Positions 9,526 to 18,820 are shown, numbered from the stretch's first letter. The stretch is DNA of 64,000 bases from Dokdonia sp. Hel_I_53 (GCF_007827465.1 NZ_VISL01000001.1:687001-751000); one strand, 5' to 3'. Numbers and translations are program-made. Notes: generated from the sequence alone by a model not told the origin.

Positions 9526-10719
9526 GTGATTGAAGCGGAAAAACCCATAGGTGAATCTCAAAGACTTGAGGTACTTAAATCTTATAATTTATTAGACACG
9601 CTTCCTGAAGAAGCCTATGATACAGCAACGAGACTTGCTGCTCAAATATGTAATACTCCTATCTCTTTAGTTACGCTACTTGATGCAGACAGAAACTTTT
9701 TGAAGTCTAGAATTGGAGTAGATATAACAGAATCTCCAAGAAACATTTCTTTTTGTAGTCACGCTATTTTAACTAAAGAACCCATATTTGTTGTTGAAGA
9801 TGCCAGATTAGATGATCGATTTAAAAATAATCCTCTAGTGGAGGAGTTTAAGGCGATATTTTATGCGGGTGTCCCTTTGCGTAATCCAGAAGGATATGCA
9901 TTAGGAACTTTATGTGTGTATGATCACAAACCAAGAGTTCTATCTGAAGAACAAAAAGATGCTTTACGCGACCTAGCAAAACAAGTCGTATTACTATTTG
10001 AAGCGCATCGTAAAAACAATGACCTTATCGCAATACAAGAAGAGCTTGAAAAGCGTAACACGCGCCTAGAAGATTTTTCCAGGCTCGTTGCTCATGATCT
10101 TAAATCGCCGCTTGTTAGTATGGAGGGTCTCCTTAACTTAGTAAGAGAAGATTTTCCTCAAGAAGAAGGTACTGATTTACATATGTACTTAAAACATTTG
10201 GACACATCTGCTAAGTCAATGCGCAATTACATAGACGGTTTACTTGCTTATTATAAGTCAGACGAATTAATAGATAATAAAGAAAATACAACTTTAAAAG
10301 AGATTGTAGAAGATGTCAAACACCTGCACCAAGCTAATGATGTAAGCATAGAGCTTATAAATAATATGAACCTTACAAATATATCCAAGGTAGCAGTAGA
10401 ACAAATTATTACTAACCTAGTAGATAATGCAATAAAGTATAACAATGATCCAAATCCCACAGTAAAAATTTCCTCGCAAACTGATCATAAGCACTTTATC
10501 ATAACTTTAGCAGATAATGGAGTGGGTATTCCAGAAAATAAGAGAGAGCTCATTTTTGAGCTTTTCAAGACAACTGGAACAAAGGATAGATTTGGTAATA
10601 AGGGATCAGGCATGGGCCTTGCAACTGTAAAAAAACTTGTAAATGCTTTAGGGGGTGAAATTTCTGTATCCTCAAACCCAGAAGGTGGTAGTATTTTTAC
10701 ATTCAGCATTAGGCGATAA
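9526..10719 (+). CDS. GAF-domain sensor histidine kinase (GTG start)
   Basis: A 397-residue cytoplasmic kinase with no membrane segment. An N-terminal GAF domain occupies about residues 25-160 (FCSHAIL, GVPLRNPEGYALGTLCVYD). The HisKA domain has the phosphoacceptor His near residue 190 (FSRLVAHDLKSPL), and the HATPase domain has N-box NLVDNAIKYN, G1 ADNGVGIPENK and G2 GSGMGLATVKKLV. The start is GTG at 9526: the next in-frame ATG lies about 600 nt further on inside HisKA. A soluble GAF kinase senses a cytoplasmic ligand or redox cue. No response regulator is adjacent, so the partner is unknown. Confidence 0.92.
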   Translation: MIEAEKPIGESQRLEVLKSYNLLDTLPEEAYDTATRLAAQICNTPISLVTLLDADRNFLKSRIGVDITESPRNISFCSHAILTKEPIFVVEDARLDDRFKNNPLVEEFKAIFYAGVPLRNPEGYALGTLCVYDHKPRVLSEEQKDALRDLAKQVVLLFEAHRKNNDLIAIQEELEKRNTRLEDFSRLVAHDLKSPLVSMEGLLNLVREDFPQEEGTDLHMYLKHLDTSAKSMRNYIDGLLAYYKSDELIDNKENTTLKEIVEDVKHLHQANDVSIELINNMNLTNISKVAVEQIITNLVDNAIKYNNDPNPTVKISSQTDHKHFIITLADNGVGIPENKRELIFELFKTTGTKDRFGNKGSGMGLATVKKLVNALGGEISVSSNPEGGSIFTFSIRR

Positions 10720-10732
10720 AGGGGTATTTATT

Positions 10733-10740
10733 TACATTTG
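10733..10740 (+). promoter_or_regulatory. -7 promoter element for the BatA gene
   Basis: TACATTTG matches TAnnTTTG, 19 nt before the ATG at 10760. Confidence 0.5.
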
Positions 10741-10759
10741 ATAAAACGCAAATCGATCT

Positions 10760-12691
10760 ATGCAGTTTAAACATCCAGAATTACTTTATGCGCTGTTTTT
10801 ACTAATAATTCCAATACTTATTCACCTTTTTCAGTTACGTAAATTCAAAACGGAGACTTTTACGAATGTAGCTTTCTTAAAAAAAATTAATATTCAAACT
10901 CGTAAGAGTAATACCATCAAAAAATGGATTGTATTATCTTTACGTATGCTCTTGCTTGGTTGTATTGTAATTGCCTTTGCTCAACCTTTTTTTACACAAT
11001 CAGAAGAAGCTACACAAGAAAAAGAAACAATTATCTACCTAGATAATTCCTTTAGCATGCAAGCTAAGGGTTCCTTAGGACAATTACTTAAATCTGCAGC
11101 ACAAGATCTTATAAAAAATGTACCTGAAGATAAGATATTTACCCTACTTACTAACGATAATATCTTTAGAAATACTACTATAAAAGGTATAAGAAGTGAT
11201 CTATTACAACTTTCATACGTTCCCAATCAACTAGCAGAAGATGTTATATTAACTCGCGCAAAAAAGGAGTTTACTAATAAGAAAAACACAGAAAAAAGAC
11301 TTATTCTAATTTCTGATTTTCAAGATAAAGGAGTTTCAAATAGTATCCCTACCGCAAACCTACGTAAAAGCTATGTACAGCTTACACCGGTAAATTCTTA
11401 CAATATAAGTATTGACACAATATACATTACAGACATAAAATCCCGTAGTTTTGAGTTAACGGTACAAGTTTCTTCTTTAGAAAGAAATGATGTCAATACA
11501 TCAGTATCTCTTTACAATGGCAACACACTTCTTGCCAAAGGAACTGCTACATTTGAGGATGACCTTACAACAATAGTTACATTTGATATAGAAAATACAA
11601 CTAAAATCGAAGGCAAGGTAGTTATTGAAGATCCATTACTACCGTTTGATAACACAATGTTTTTTACGGTTAATGAAAACAAACCTATAAAGGTTTTAGC
11701 TATTAACGGAGCTAACTCTGACTATTTAAAACGCATTTTTACTACTCCAGAATTTGAATTCGAATCAGTAAACGTTAATGACCTAAATTATAGTAGTATT
11801 CCATATTACAACTTTATAGTTGCAAATGAGGTTAAAAATTTATCGCCTGCACTTACTGAAGCCTTGAAAGCTTTCGCGAAAGCGGGAAATATAGTAACTG
11901 TTATTTTGAGTCCGCAATCTAATAGTAGCAATATATCTCAGCAATTGCCTCGATTAGGTGATTTTAACGCTTTGGACGTGTATTCTAACAAGCGGCTTGT
12001 TACAAATATCAATTACAACCACCCTATCTATTCGAACGTTTTTGATAGTAGAATTAAGAATTTTCAATATCCTTCTCTATCTTCATCGTATAGAGTTCAA
12101 GGGGGTGATGCGGTATTAAAGTATGATGATGGAGGAAATTTTATTACAGAAAGCAACGGTATATATGTAGTTACAGGTGGGATAGATACTGGTAATTCTA
12201 ATTTTAAAAATTCACCTCTCATTGTTCCTACTTTTTACAACATGGCAAGACAGAGTCTGGACCTACCACCACTCTATTTTAACACTAACAGGCAAACCTC
12301 ATTTGACATTGCTGTCAGACTAGAAGGAGATGAGATACTCTCCTTAAGAGATATTAATGATATTCAAAACACCTTGATTCCATTGCAACAATCTAAGGGA
12401 AGTAAAGTAAGCATTACCACGGGAAGAGAATTTTCTAAAGCGGGAATTTATGATGTCCATTTGGAAGATTCTACAATACAACAGGTTAGTTATAATTATC
12501 CAAGGGACGAAAGTATATTGCGATATAAGAGGTTAAACAAAGAAGAACACACAAACTACACAACCTCTGTAGAGGCGCTTTTTGATGACTTTAAAGCAAA
12601 AGATAGTGTGCAATCCCTTTGGAAATGGTTTATTATTTTTGCGCTATTCTTCTTATTTCTGGAAATATTGATTCTAAAATTCTACAAATGA
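10760..12691 (+). CDS. BatA domain membrane protein with von Willebrand A-like region
   Basis: A 643-residue membrane protein. The N-terminal BatA double-transmembrane region (HPELLYALFLLIIPILIHLFQLRKFK, then WIVLSLRMLLLGCIVIAFAQPFF) is diagnostic. It is followed by a VWA-like domain (IIYLDNSFSMQAKGS, with a DxSxS MIDAS-like start), and a C-terminal helix near residues 620-640. It probably takes part in envelope stress or aerotolerance functions, as proposed for Bat proteins, but the exact role is unknown. The iterated palindrome encodes residues 371-375 (AFAKA). The last 4 nt overlap the next gene as ATGA, suggesting translational coupling. Confidence 0.88.
   Translation: MQFKHPELLYALFLLIIPILIHLFQLRKFKTETFTNVAFLKKINIQTRKSNTIKKWIVLSLRMLLLGCIVIAFAQPFFTQSEEATQEKETIIYLDNSFSMQAKGSLGQLLKSAAQDLIKNVPEDKIFTLLTNDNIFRNTTIKGIRSDLLQLSYVPNQLAEDVILTRAKKEFTNKKNTEKRLILISDFQDKGVSNSIPTANLRKSYVQLTPVNSYNISIDTIYITDIKSRSFELTVQVSSLERNDVNTSVSLYNGNTLLAKGTATFEDDLTTIVTFDIENTTKIEGKVVIEDPLLPFDNTMFFTVNENKPIKVLAINGANSDYLKRIFTTPEFEFESVNVNDLNYSSIPYYNFIVANEVKNLSPALTEALKAFAKAGNIVTVILSPQSNSSNISQQLPRLGDFNALDVYSNKRLVTNINYNHPIYSNVFDSRIKNFQYPSLSSSYRVQGGDAVLKYDDGGNFITESNGIYVVTGGIDTGNSNFKNSPLIVPTFYNMARQSLDLPPLYFNTNRQTSFDIAVRLEGDEILSLRDINDIQNTLIPLQQSKGSKVSITTGREFSKAGIYDVHLEDSTIQQVSYNYPRDESILRYKRLNKEEHTNYTTSVEALFDDFKAKDSVQSLWKWFIIFALFFLFLEILILKFYK
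11870..11884. repeat. Iterated palindrome inside the BatA gene
   Basis: GCTTTCGCGAAAGCG, lacking only the outermost left C. Read in frame as Ala-Phe-Ala-Lys-Ala within EALKAFAKAGN. Confidence 0.95.
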
Positions 12692-13941
12692 ACATACTCA
12701 TTAAAGCCGCTACAATCATAGACAGTGATAGTGAGCATCACGGCACTCAAAAGGATATACGTATACGAGACGGAGTAATCATCACAATAGGAGACAAATT
12801 AATACCTCAAAAAGAGGAAACCCTTATCGAAAGAGAAGACTTACATGTCTCTCAAGGATGGTTTGACACTAGCGTAAGCATGGGACAACCTGGATATGAA
12901 GAACGGGAGACCATAGAGAATGGCCTCAAGGTTGCTGCTGCGAGTGGTTTTACAGGTGTAGCTTTAAATCCCAATACAAACCCAATAATTGACACTAGCT
13001 CAGATGTTACATTTGCAAAAAAAATGGCAGAAGGAGCTCTTACTGACTTATACCCAATAGGTGCACTTACGCGAAATAGTGAAAGTGTGGATCTAGCTGA
13101 GCTTTATGATATGCAACAGTCTGGGGCAATTGCTTTTGGGGATTACCAAGTACCCGTTTCAAACCCAAATTTGTTAAAGATTGCTTTACAGTATACACAG
13201 GGTTTTGACGGACTAGTGCTCTCTTTTCCTCAAGAAAATAAAATAGCCGGCAAAGGCATGATGCATGAAGGTGAAGCCAGTACTCGCGTAGGGCTTAAGG
13301 GTATTCCTGCTATAGCAGAAAGTTTACAAATTGCCAGAGACTTACATATTTTAGATTATACAGGCGGCAGCTTACATATACCTACAATATCTACAGCAGA
13401 AGCTGTAACGCTTATAAAACAAGCCAAAGAAAAAAGTCTTGACGTTAGTTGTAGTGTCGCCATTCACAACCTGTTCTTTGAAGATACTAAATTAGAAGAT
13501 TTTAATACTAACTATAAAGTATTACCTCCTTTACGCAGTAACTCCCATCGCAAAGCTCTCATCGAAGGTGTAAAGAACGGCACCATAGATACTGTAACAA
13601 GTGACCATAACCCTGTTGATATAGAACGAAAACATGTAGAGTTTGATAATGCTGAGTATGGTGTAGTTTCTCAAGAAGCAACCTTTAGGGCCCTTCTTAC
13701 TCTCGTAAGTTGTAAAAGGGCTGTTGCACTACTTACTGCAGGAAGAAAGCGCTTTACAAATGAATCATTCCCAATCAAGGAAAATAAAAAAGCAAATCTT
13801 ACACTCTTTACTACAAAAGGAAAAGAGACTTTTAAATTAAAAGATGTCAAGTCAAAGTCAAAAAATGCAATTTTTTTAAATGAAGATTTAAAGGGATCCA
13901 TTTATGGTGTCATCGCAAACAATCAACTAGAACTAAACTAA
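12688..13941 (+). CDS. Dihydroorotase homologue with degraded metal site
   Basis: A 417-residue amidohydrolase-fold protein, clearly related to dihydroorotase (QPGYEERETIENG, ALNPNTNP, TSDHNPVDIERK). Active dihydroorotases bind zinc through D-x-H-x-H, further His residues and an Asp. Here the first motif reads FDTSVSMGQPG with both His lost, the HISHVST-type motif reads LHIPTIST, and the HH pair reads AIHNLFF; the Asp of TSDHNP remains. It may be a non-catalytic subunit, as PyrC' is in Pseudomonas, or have another activity. The ATG at 12688 overlaps the BatA stop (ATGA); a longer reading from 12619 would lie inside BatA. Its own TAA shares one base with the next ATG. Confidence 0.85.
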   Translation: MNILIKAATIIDSDSEHHGTQKDIRIRDGVIITIGDKLIPQKEETLIEREDLHVSQGWFDTSVSMGQPGYEERETIENGLKVAAASGFTGVALNPNTNPIIDTSSDVTFAKKMAEGALTDLYPIGALTRNSESVDLAELYDMQQSGAIAFGDYQVPVSNPNLLKIALQYTQGFDGLVLSFPQENKIAGKGMMHEGEASTRVGLKGIPAIAESLQIARDLHILDYTGGSLHIPTISTAEAVTLIKQAKEKSLDVSCSVAIHNLFFEDTKLEDFNTNYKVLPPLRSNSHRKALIEGVKNGTIDTVTSDHNPVDIERKHVEFDNAEYGVVSQEATFRALLTLVSCKRAVALLTAGRKRFTNESFPIKENKKANLTLFTTKGKETFKLKDVKSKSKNAIFLNEDLKGSIYGVIANNQLELN

Positions 13942-14273
13942 TGGATGAAAATACAGTTTTTGAAGGGAAAACCGCAGCTGTTTTAGGCTATATAACTTTT
14001 GTGGGGCTAATTATAGGCTACTTTATGAATAGCGAAAGTAAAAATCCTTTTGCAGCATTTCATTTAAGACAATCCTTAGGTCTTACACTAAGCTATTTTT
14101 TAATAATGATCCCATTAAGTATGCTTGATATCCCTTTGGCCTCGTTAGGGTTTCTAGTGTTATTTTTTGTCTTATGGCTATTTGGTATTGTCTCAGCTTT
14201 CCAAGGAAAAAGACAATTAGTACCGCTAGTAGGTGGTATTTATCAAAAACTTTTTGGCGGAGATTCTAATTAA
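13941..14273 (+). CDS. DUF4870-like small membrane protein
   Basis: A 110-residue protein with three hydrophobic segments (about 12-28, 45-62 and 66-86) and the FAAFHLRQSLGL motif typical of DUF4870/Tic20-like proteins. The role in bacteria is unknown. It starts on the last base of the preceding stop (TAATG), so translation is probably coupled to the dihydroorotase homologue. Confidence 0.85.
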   Translation: MDENTVFEGKTAAVLGYITFVGLIIGYFMNSESKNPFAAFHLRQSLGLTLSYFLIMIPLSMLDIPLASLGFLVLFFVLWLFGIVSAFQGKRQLVPLVGGIYQKLFGGDSN

Positions 14274-14295
14274 AATTTTCAATTAAGATTAATTT

Positions 14296-14940
14296 ATGCA
14301 ACTTACACACATCATAAAAAAACCAGCAATAACAACTGACGAAAAATCACCCTTACTCCTACTCCTCCATGGCTATGGAAGTAACGAGGAAGATCTTTTT
14401 AGTTTTGCAGAAGAGTTGCCAGACCATTATTTCATTGTTTCGGCTAGAGCTCCTATAGAGATGCAACCATACGGTAATGCGTGGTATCATATTGGTATAG
14501 ACGAGAATGGTGTGAAGTCCTCAGATAATGAGGGAGCTGTTATTGCTAGGGATCTTATTGCTCAATTTATAGATGATGCCATTAAGGAATACAACTTAGA
14601 TCCTTTCAACGTTACGTTATTAGGCTTTAGTCAAGGAACAATTTTAAGCTATGCTGTTGCGTTAACCTACCCAGAAAAAGTGAAAAATGTAATCGGGCTA
14701 AGTGGTTATATTAATGAAGATATCATAGATTTAAAGAGTAATCCATCTTATAGTCATCTCAACATTTACAGTTCTCATGGGACAGTAGATCAAGTAATAC
14801 CTCTAGAAGCTGCACAGAAAACACCTGCTTATCTTAAAAATATAGGAATAGAGTCTTCTTTAAACACATTTCCTGTGGGGCATGGTGTTCACCCTACTAA
14901 CTTTTATGAATTTAAAGAATGGCTAAGTAATATTGATTAG
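14296..14940 (+). CDS. Alpha/beta hydrolase, phospholipase/carboxylesterase family
   Basis: A 214-residue serine esterase. The oxyanion region HGYGSNEED, nucleophile Ser in LLGFSQGT, acid Asp in SSHGTVDQVIP and His in GHGVHP form a complete triad in the order expected of the carboxylesterase/acyl-protein thioesterase family. No signal peptide is seen, so it is cytoplasmic. It is the last gene of a five-gene co-directional run (BatA, dihydroorotase homologue, DUF4870, esterase). The substrate is unknown. Confidence 0.9.
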   Translation: MQLTHIIKKPAITTDEKSPLLLLLHGYGSNEEDLFSFAEELPDHYFIVSARAPIEMQPYGNAWYHIGIDENGVKSSDNEGAVIARDLIAQFIDDAIKEYNLDPFNVTLLGFSQGTILSYAVALTYPEKVKNVIGLSGYINEDIIDLKSNPSYSHLNIYSSHGTVDQVIPLEAAQKTPAYLKNIGIESSLNTFPVGHGVHPTNFYEFKEWLSNID

Positions 14941-14951
14941 CAAAAGTTATT

Positions 14952-15443
14952 TTAGTTAGGATATATAAGACTCTCAACGGTGTTGTAATCTACAGTATTA
15001 TCATCGTTAATAAAATATTCTATAAGTATCTCACCCCAATTCTTTCCATCAGAAAAGTCTGCAATAATCCAACGGTGATTTAAAATTTGAGCTCGATTAA
15101 TTTGAAATGCCCTCCCGTCTCCTTGAAAAGTTATAAGCTCATTACCACTGGCTGTATTTTTAGCATATAATCCATTTATAACCTTTGTGCGAACATTCTC
15201 TATGTCTAGTGCGTCGTTTTCTAAATACTCTCTTGTATTTTCATTACCTAATAACGTGAAGTAATCTACACTAGCTAGACGGTCTTCTACCCCTAATGCG
15301 ATAGAGTCTTTTGTCGATAATTCTTTCTCAAGCTTTAGGATTCGTTTTTCTTGATTCTCCCATACTTTTGTATTATTAACATACTGAAATACAACCCATA
15401 GTGAGACAAATAAGAAAAGGTATAAAAAGATATTTCGTTTCAT
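14952..15443 (-). CDS. Conserved hypothetical protein, N-terminal membrane anchor
   Basis: A 163-residue protein with one hydrophobic segment (residues 5-22, FLYLFLFVSLWVVFQYV), a short charged coiled-coil stretch (ENQEKRILKLEKELSTKD) and a soluble C-terminal domain, probably periplasmic. I cannot name a family. It lies 3 nt downstream of the metallo-hydrolase gene on the same strand, so the two form an operon. Confidence 0.8.
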   Translation of the reverse strand: MKRNIFLYLFLFVSLWVVFQYVNNTKVWENQEKRILKLEKELSTKDSIALGVEDRLASVDYFTLLGNENTREYLENDALDIENVRTKVINGLYAKNTASGNELITFQGDGRAFQINRAQILNHRWIIADFSDGKNWGEILIEYFINDDNTVDYNTVESLIYPN

Positions 15444-15446
15444 AAG

Positions 15447-16238
15447 TTATAGTGATAAGGTTAAACCGTCATACGCAAGAAAAACATCATTTGGTAATTT
15501 ATTTTCTACCTCTGCGTGAAATCCTAGCATATGACTAATATGTGTTAAATACGCTTTTTTGGGATTAATTTTTTTTATCAAAGCAAGTGCCTCCGTGAGA
15601 TTAAGATGTGTAAAATGTTCTTCTTCTCTGAGACAATTAAGTACTAAAATATCAAGATCTTTGAGCTTTTCTATTTCTTTATTTGCAATTGTTTTTACAT
15701 CTGTGAGGTAAGCGATTTTATCAAAACGATAGCCAAAGACTTGTAAATCTCCATGGTATACTTCTATTGGAACTACATCTAGATTTCCCAATCTTATGGG
15801 TTCTCCATTAACTACTTCGTATGATTTTACACTAGGAGCTCCTGGATAGCGATCTTCAGTTCTAAAAATATAGTCAAATCTACTCGAAAGTGTCTCTAAA
15901 ACTCTGCGATGTCCATAAAGTGGCATATCACCTTGTCTAAAAACAAATGGTCTTATATCATCTAGCCCAGCAACATGATCTGCATGCTCATGTGTAAATA
16001 AAATACCATGTAATATTGCTGCTTGTCCCTCTTTTGAACGCTTTCGCGAAAGCGTATTGAGCATCTGTTTTCTAAAATCAGGACCGCAGTCTATGACATA
16101 GTTATATTCATCCCACTCTAACAGCACAGAAACGCGTAGTCTCTTATCCCTTGGGTCGTCGCTTAAACATACAGGATGTGTGCTCCCTATAATAGGAATG
16201 CCTTGAGAAGTGCCAGTACCGAGAAAGGTTATTTTCAC
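15447..16238 (-). CDS. MBL-fold metallo-hydrolase, PhnP-like
   Basis: A 263-residue metallo-beta-lactamase fold hydrolase. The zinc motif THEHADHVAGLDD is intact, and further ligands are seen in VYHGDLQ, AYLTDVK and LTHISHMLGFH. The start MKITFLGTGTSQGIP is typical of the PhnP/RNase Z-like phosphodiesterase group. The likely substrate is a cyclic or linear phosphodiester, but none is established for this branch. The iterated palindrome encodes LSRKR at about residues 62-66, in a surface loop before the zinc motif. Confidence 0.9.
   Translation of the reverse strand: MKITFLGTGTSQGIPIIGSTHPVCLSDDPRDKRLRVSVLLEWDEYNYVIDCGPDFRKQMLNTLSRKRSKEGQAAILHGILFTHEHADHVAGLDDIRPFVFRQGDMPLYGHRRVLETLSSRFDYIFRTEDRYPGAPSVKSYEVVNGEPIRLGNLDVVPIEVYHGDLQVFGYRFDKIAYLTDVKTIANKEIEKLKDLDILVLNCLREEEHFTHLNLTEALALIKKINPKKAYLTHISHMLGFHAEVENKLPNDVFLAYDGLTLSL
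16039..16054. repeat. Iterated palindrome inside the metallo-hydrolase gene
   Basis: A perfect copy, extended to 18 bp as ACGCTTTCGCGAAAGCGT (16038-16055). Read on the minus strand in the LSRKR frame. Confidence 0.95.
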
Positions 16239-16303
16239 AAAAAAGTGCTAGAAATTTTAATAATATGTAAAGTTAATTATGTGACAAAAATACAGTTATT
16301 TTT

Positions 16304-16332
16304 TTGGCTACTACAAGCATTTTGTATCTTTG
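16304..16332 (+). promoter_or_regulatory. Complete Bacteroidota promoter (TTG-N18-TATCTTTG)
   Basis: TTG at 16304-16306 and TATCTTTG at 16325-16332 are 18 nt apart, the spacing expected for this phylum. The start codon follows 31 nt later. Confidence 0.75.
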
Positions 16333-16363
16333 AATGACCATTTAAGATGGATAAAATAACGCT

Positions 16364-17821
16364 ATGGCTATTACAATTGCAGGGGATAAAGAGTTTGAAA
16401 AAGTCCCACCACTCAAAAATAAAGTACTCCGTATAAATTTAAATAATAACATCTATGGTACCTTTGCAGAAATAGGCGCAGGTCAAGAAACTGTGCGTCA
16501 CTTTTTTAGAGCAGGTGGAGCAAGTGGTACAATTGCAAAGGCAATGAGTGCTTACGATAAAGACTTTTCTGATGCAATTTATGGTGTCGAAGACGATGGA
16601 CGTTATGTGACTGAAAAGCGTCTTAAAAAAATGTTATCACATGAGATGGAGCTCATTGAGGGCAGAATCTCTAGATATAAACAGCCTGATAAAATTTTCT
16701 TTTCTTATGCAAATACAGTAGCGACTATTGATTTTGCAAAAAAATATAAAGGTCATGGCTGGGTAGGAATTCGTTTTCAAATTACCCCAGAAGGGGAGTT
16801 CAATGAAATTACACTCCATGTACGATTTCATGAAAATGATGCGCGTTTACAACAGCTTACTTTAGGAACATTAGGGGTAAATCTTATTTACGGTGCATTT
16901 TATAAACACGATAATCCAAAGAATTTATTACGATACCTATACGATCACATCGATCAAGATCAAATTGAAATTGACACAATAAATTTTTCTGGTCCTCAAT
17001 TTGAGCATGTGGATAATCGATTAATGAGCTTACAACTTGTTAAAAACGGAATGACAGAAGCTGTAATGTTTGATCCAAAAGGAAATAATGTTCTTCCAGC
17101 GGCTATACTTTACAAGAAAAATGTTCTTGCACTTCGTGGAAGCTTTAGACCCGTTACGAGAGTAAATATGGACATGTACCGAAAAGCTTTGAAATTGTTT
17201 ATCGAAGGTAATCGCGTTAATGAGAAAAAAACTGAAGTTATTTTTGAAATAACACTTTCTAACTTAAGAGCAGAGGGTGATATTGATGAAGAAGATTTTA
17301 TGGCTAGAGCTAGACTATTAGGCTCTTTAGGTCAAACTGTAATGATTTCTAATTTTAAAGAGTATTACCGTGTAGTAGAATATTTCTCAAACTATACCAA
17401 GGAACGTATGGGGCTGGTTATGGGGGCAAATAATCTTATTGATATTTTTGACACTAGTTATTACCGTCATTTAAGTGGAGGTATACTAGAAGCTTTTGGT
17501 AAGCTTTTCTTTAAGGACTTAAAGGTATTCTTATACCCAATGAAAAATCCTAAGACTGGAGAGTATACTACGAGCGATAATCTTAAAGTACATCCACGAA
17601 TGAAAGAGCTTTATAAGTTCTTTAAGTTTAATGGAAAAGTTATTGATATCGAAAATCATGATCCCGAAATTGCAAATATTTACTCTAGAGAAATATTGCG
17701 AATGATTAATGAAGGTAAAGAAGGATGGGAAACGATGGTTCCAGATGGTGTGGCAGAGTTGATTAAATCAAGAAATTTATTTGGATATAATTCAAATGCT
17801 TTATTAGAAGCTGATAAATAA
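16364..17821 (+). CDS. Conserved protein of unknown function (about 485 residues)
   Basis: A large soluble protein with no signal peptide and no membrane segment. A conserved block near the N-terminus reads GTFAEIGAGQETVRHFFRAGG, followed by GTIAKAMSAYDK. I recognise the sequence as a widespread family that is labelled inconsistently in databases, and I give it no function. It has its own perfect promoter and is followed 9 nt later by a lipoprotein gene, so the two are probably co-transcribed. The absence of a signal peptide argues against any receptor or outer-membrane label. Confidence 0.8.
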   Translation: MAITIAGDKEFEKVPPLKNKVLRINLNNNIYGTFAEIGAGQETVRHFFRAGGASGTIAKAMSAYDKDFSDAIYGVEDDGRYVTEKRLKKMLSHEMELIEGRISRYKQPDKIFFSYANTVATIDFAKKYKGHGWVGIRFQITPEGEFNEITLHVRFHENDARLQQLTLGTLGVNLIYGAFYKHDNPKNLLRYLYDHIDQDQIEIDTINFSGPQFEHVDNRLMSLQLVKNGMTEAVMFDPKGNNVLPAAILYKKNVLALRGSFRPVTRVNMDMYRKALKLFIEGNRVNEKKTEVIFEITLSNLRAEGDIDEEDFMARARLLGSLGQTVMISNFKEYYRVVEYFSNYTKERMGLVMGANNLIDIFDTSYYRHLSGGILEAFGKLFFKDLKVFLYPMKNPKTGEYTTSDNLKVHPRMKELYKFFKFNGKVIDIENHDPEIANIYSREILRMINEGKEGWETMVPDGVAELIKSRNLFGYNSNALLEADK

Positions 17822-17830
17822 CTAATTACT

Positions 17831-18259
17831 ATGAAAACAATACAATTGTTAACTGCAGTAATTATTTCTACACTATTGTTTTCATGTAAAGAGAGCAAAC
17901 CAGTGTATGCAAATGAAAACGGAGAAACTTGGGAGCTCATTACTATGCAGAGAGGGTCACTTGCTGGTGCAGAGTCACAACCACTACCCTATCAAGAACA
18001 TTATGAGTTCTTAGTAGATATGACATTTAAAAAAAATAGAGATGAAAAAGACACTTCCTTAAGTGGCTCTGGAACTTACAAAACCAATACTACAGAAGAG
18101 GGAATATATTATAATCTATCTTATAAAAATACGGCACCTTCATTAATTGGAAGTTGCACAGGTAACAAAACTGAAACCTTATTACTTAAACCTGACGGAA
18201 AATTGCAAAATAGCTGGGCGATGTGTGATGGACCATTTAAGGTCTATGTAAAACAATAA
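17831..18259 (+). CDS. Small lipoprotein
   Basis: A 142-residue protein with a signal sequence ending in a lipobox (TLLFSC, Cys 19), so it is lipidated and attached to the outer membrane. The mature part contains two further Cys (GSCTGNK and AMCDGP) that could form a disulfide. The family is unknown. It lies 9 nt after the preceding gene, which suggests co-transcription. Confidence 0.8.
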   Translation: MKTIQLLTAVIISTLLFSCKESKPVYANENGETWELITMQRGSLAGAESQPLPYQEHYEFLVDMTFKKNRDEKDTSLSGSGTYKTNTTEEGIYYNLSYKNTAPSLIGSCTGNKTETLLLKPDGKLQNSWAMCDGPFKVYVKQ

Positions 18260-18280
18260 TAAAGAAATACTATAATAATT

Positions 18281-18318
18281 AATAAGCCTAAAGTCATGAT
18301 CATAACTTTAGGCTTATT
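18281..18318. terminator. Bidirectional terminator hairpin between convergent genes
   Basis: A perfect 14-bp inverted repeat (AATAAGCCTAAAGT with ACTTTAGGCTTATT) with a 10-nt loop. It lies between the lipoprotein gene (plus) and bcp (minus). The flanks are A/T rich without a long T run. Confidence 0.75.
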
Positions 18319-18367
18319 AATTTATACCCGCTTTTGAGCGTTATGGATATTTGGCTTAATGGATTCT

Positions 18368-18820
18368 CTAACCAAGTAATTGTGCTGCGTGGTCTTTGGT
18401 CTTTACTTTTTTAATTACTTCAGTAACAACACCTTCTTCATCTATTTTAAATGTCATGCGGTGAATACCATCATACTCCTTACCCATAAACTTTTTAAGT
18501 CCCCACACACCAAACGCATTAATCACGGTTTTATCTTCATCTGCAAGTAAAGGAAAAGGCAATTCATATTTGTTAGAAAAATTCTTCTGCCTTTTTTCAG
18601 AATCTGCACTTACACCTAGAAGTGCATATCCTTCATCTTGTAATGCCGAGTAATTGTCTTTTAAATTACATACCTCTGCTGTACATCCAGGTGTACTTGC
18701 TTTAGGGTAGAAAAATACAATGAGTTTTCTTCCTTTGAAATCAGAGAGATGTACAGTATTACCATCTTGATCTGTAGTTGTAAAGTTTGGGACTATATCT
18801 CCCACTTGTAATGTATTCAT
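18368..18820 (-). CDS. bcp: Thioredoxin-dependent thiol peroxidase (peroxiredoxin Q/BCP)
   Basis: A 150-residue peroxiredoxin that reduces hydroperoxides using thioredoxin. The active-site motif FYPKASTPGCTAEVCNLKD contains the peroxidatic Cys and a second Cys five residues later, which is the atypical 2-Cys arrangement of BCP. The length matches the family. The start at 18820 is the first ATG. The upstream region is shared with the divergent nth gene and holds a copy of the palindrome. Confidence 0.95.
   Translation of the reverse strand: MNTLQVGDIVPNFTTTDQDGNTVHLSDFKGRKLIVFFYPKASTPGCTAEVCNLKDNYSALQDEGYALLGVSADSEKRQKNFSNKYELPFPLLADEDKTVINAFGVWGLKKFMGKEYDGIHRMTFKIDEEGVVTEVIKKVKTKDHAAQLLG

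Noticed and set aside
12619..12687. Upstream extension of the dihydroorotase homologue
   Set aside because: It would overlap the BatA gene by over 70 nt; the ATGA overlap at 12688 is the usual coupling arrangement and the family begins there.
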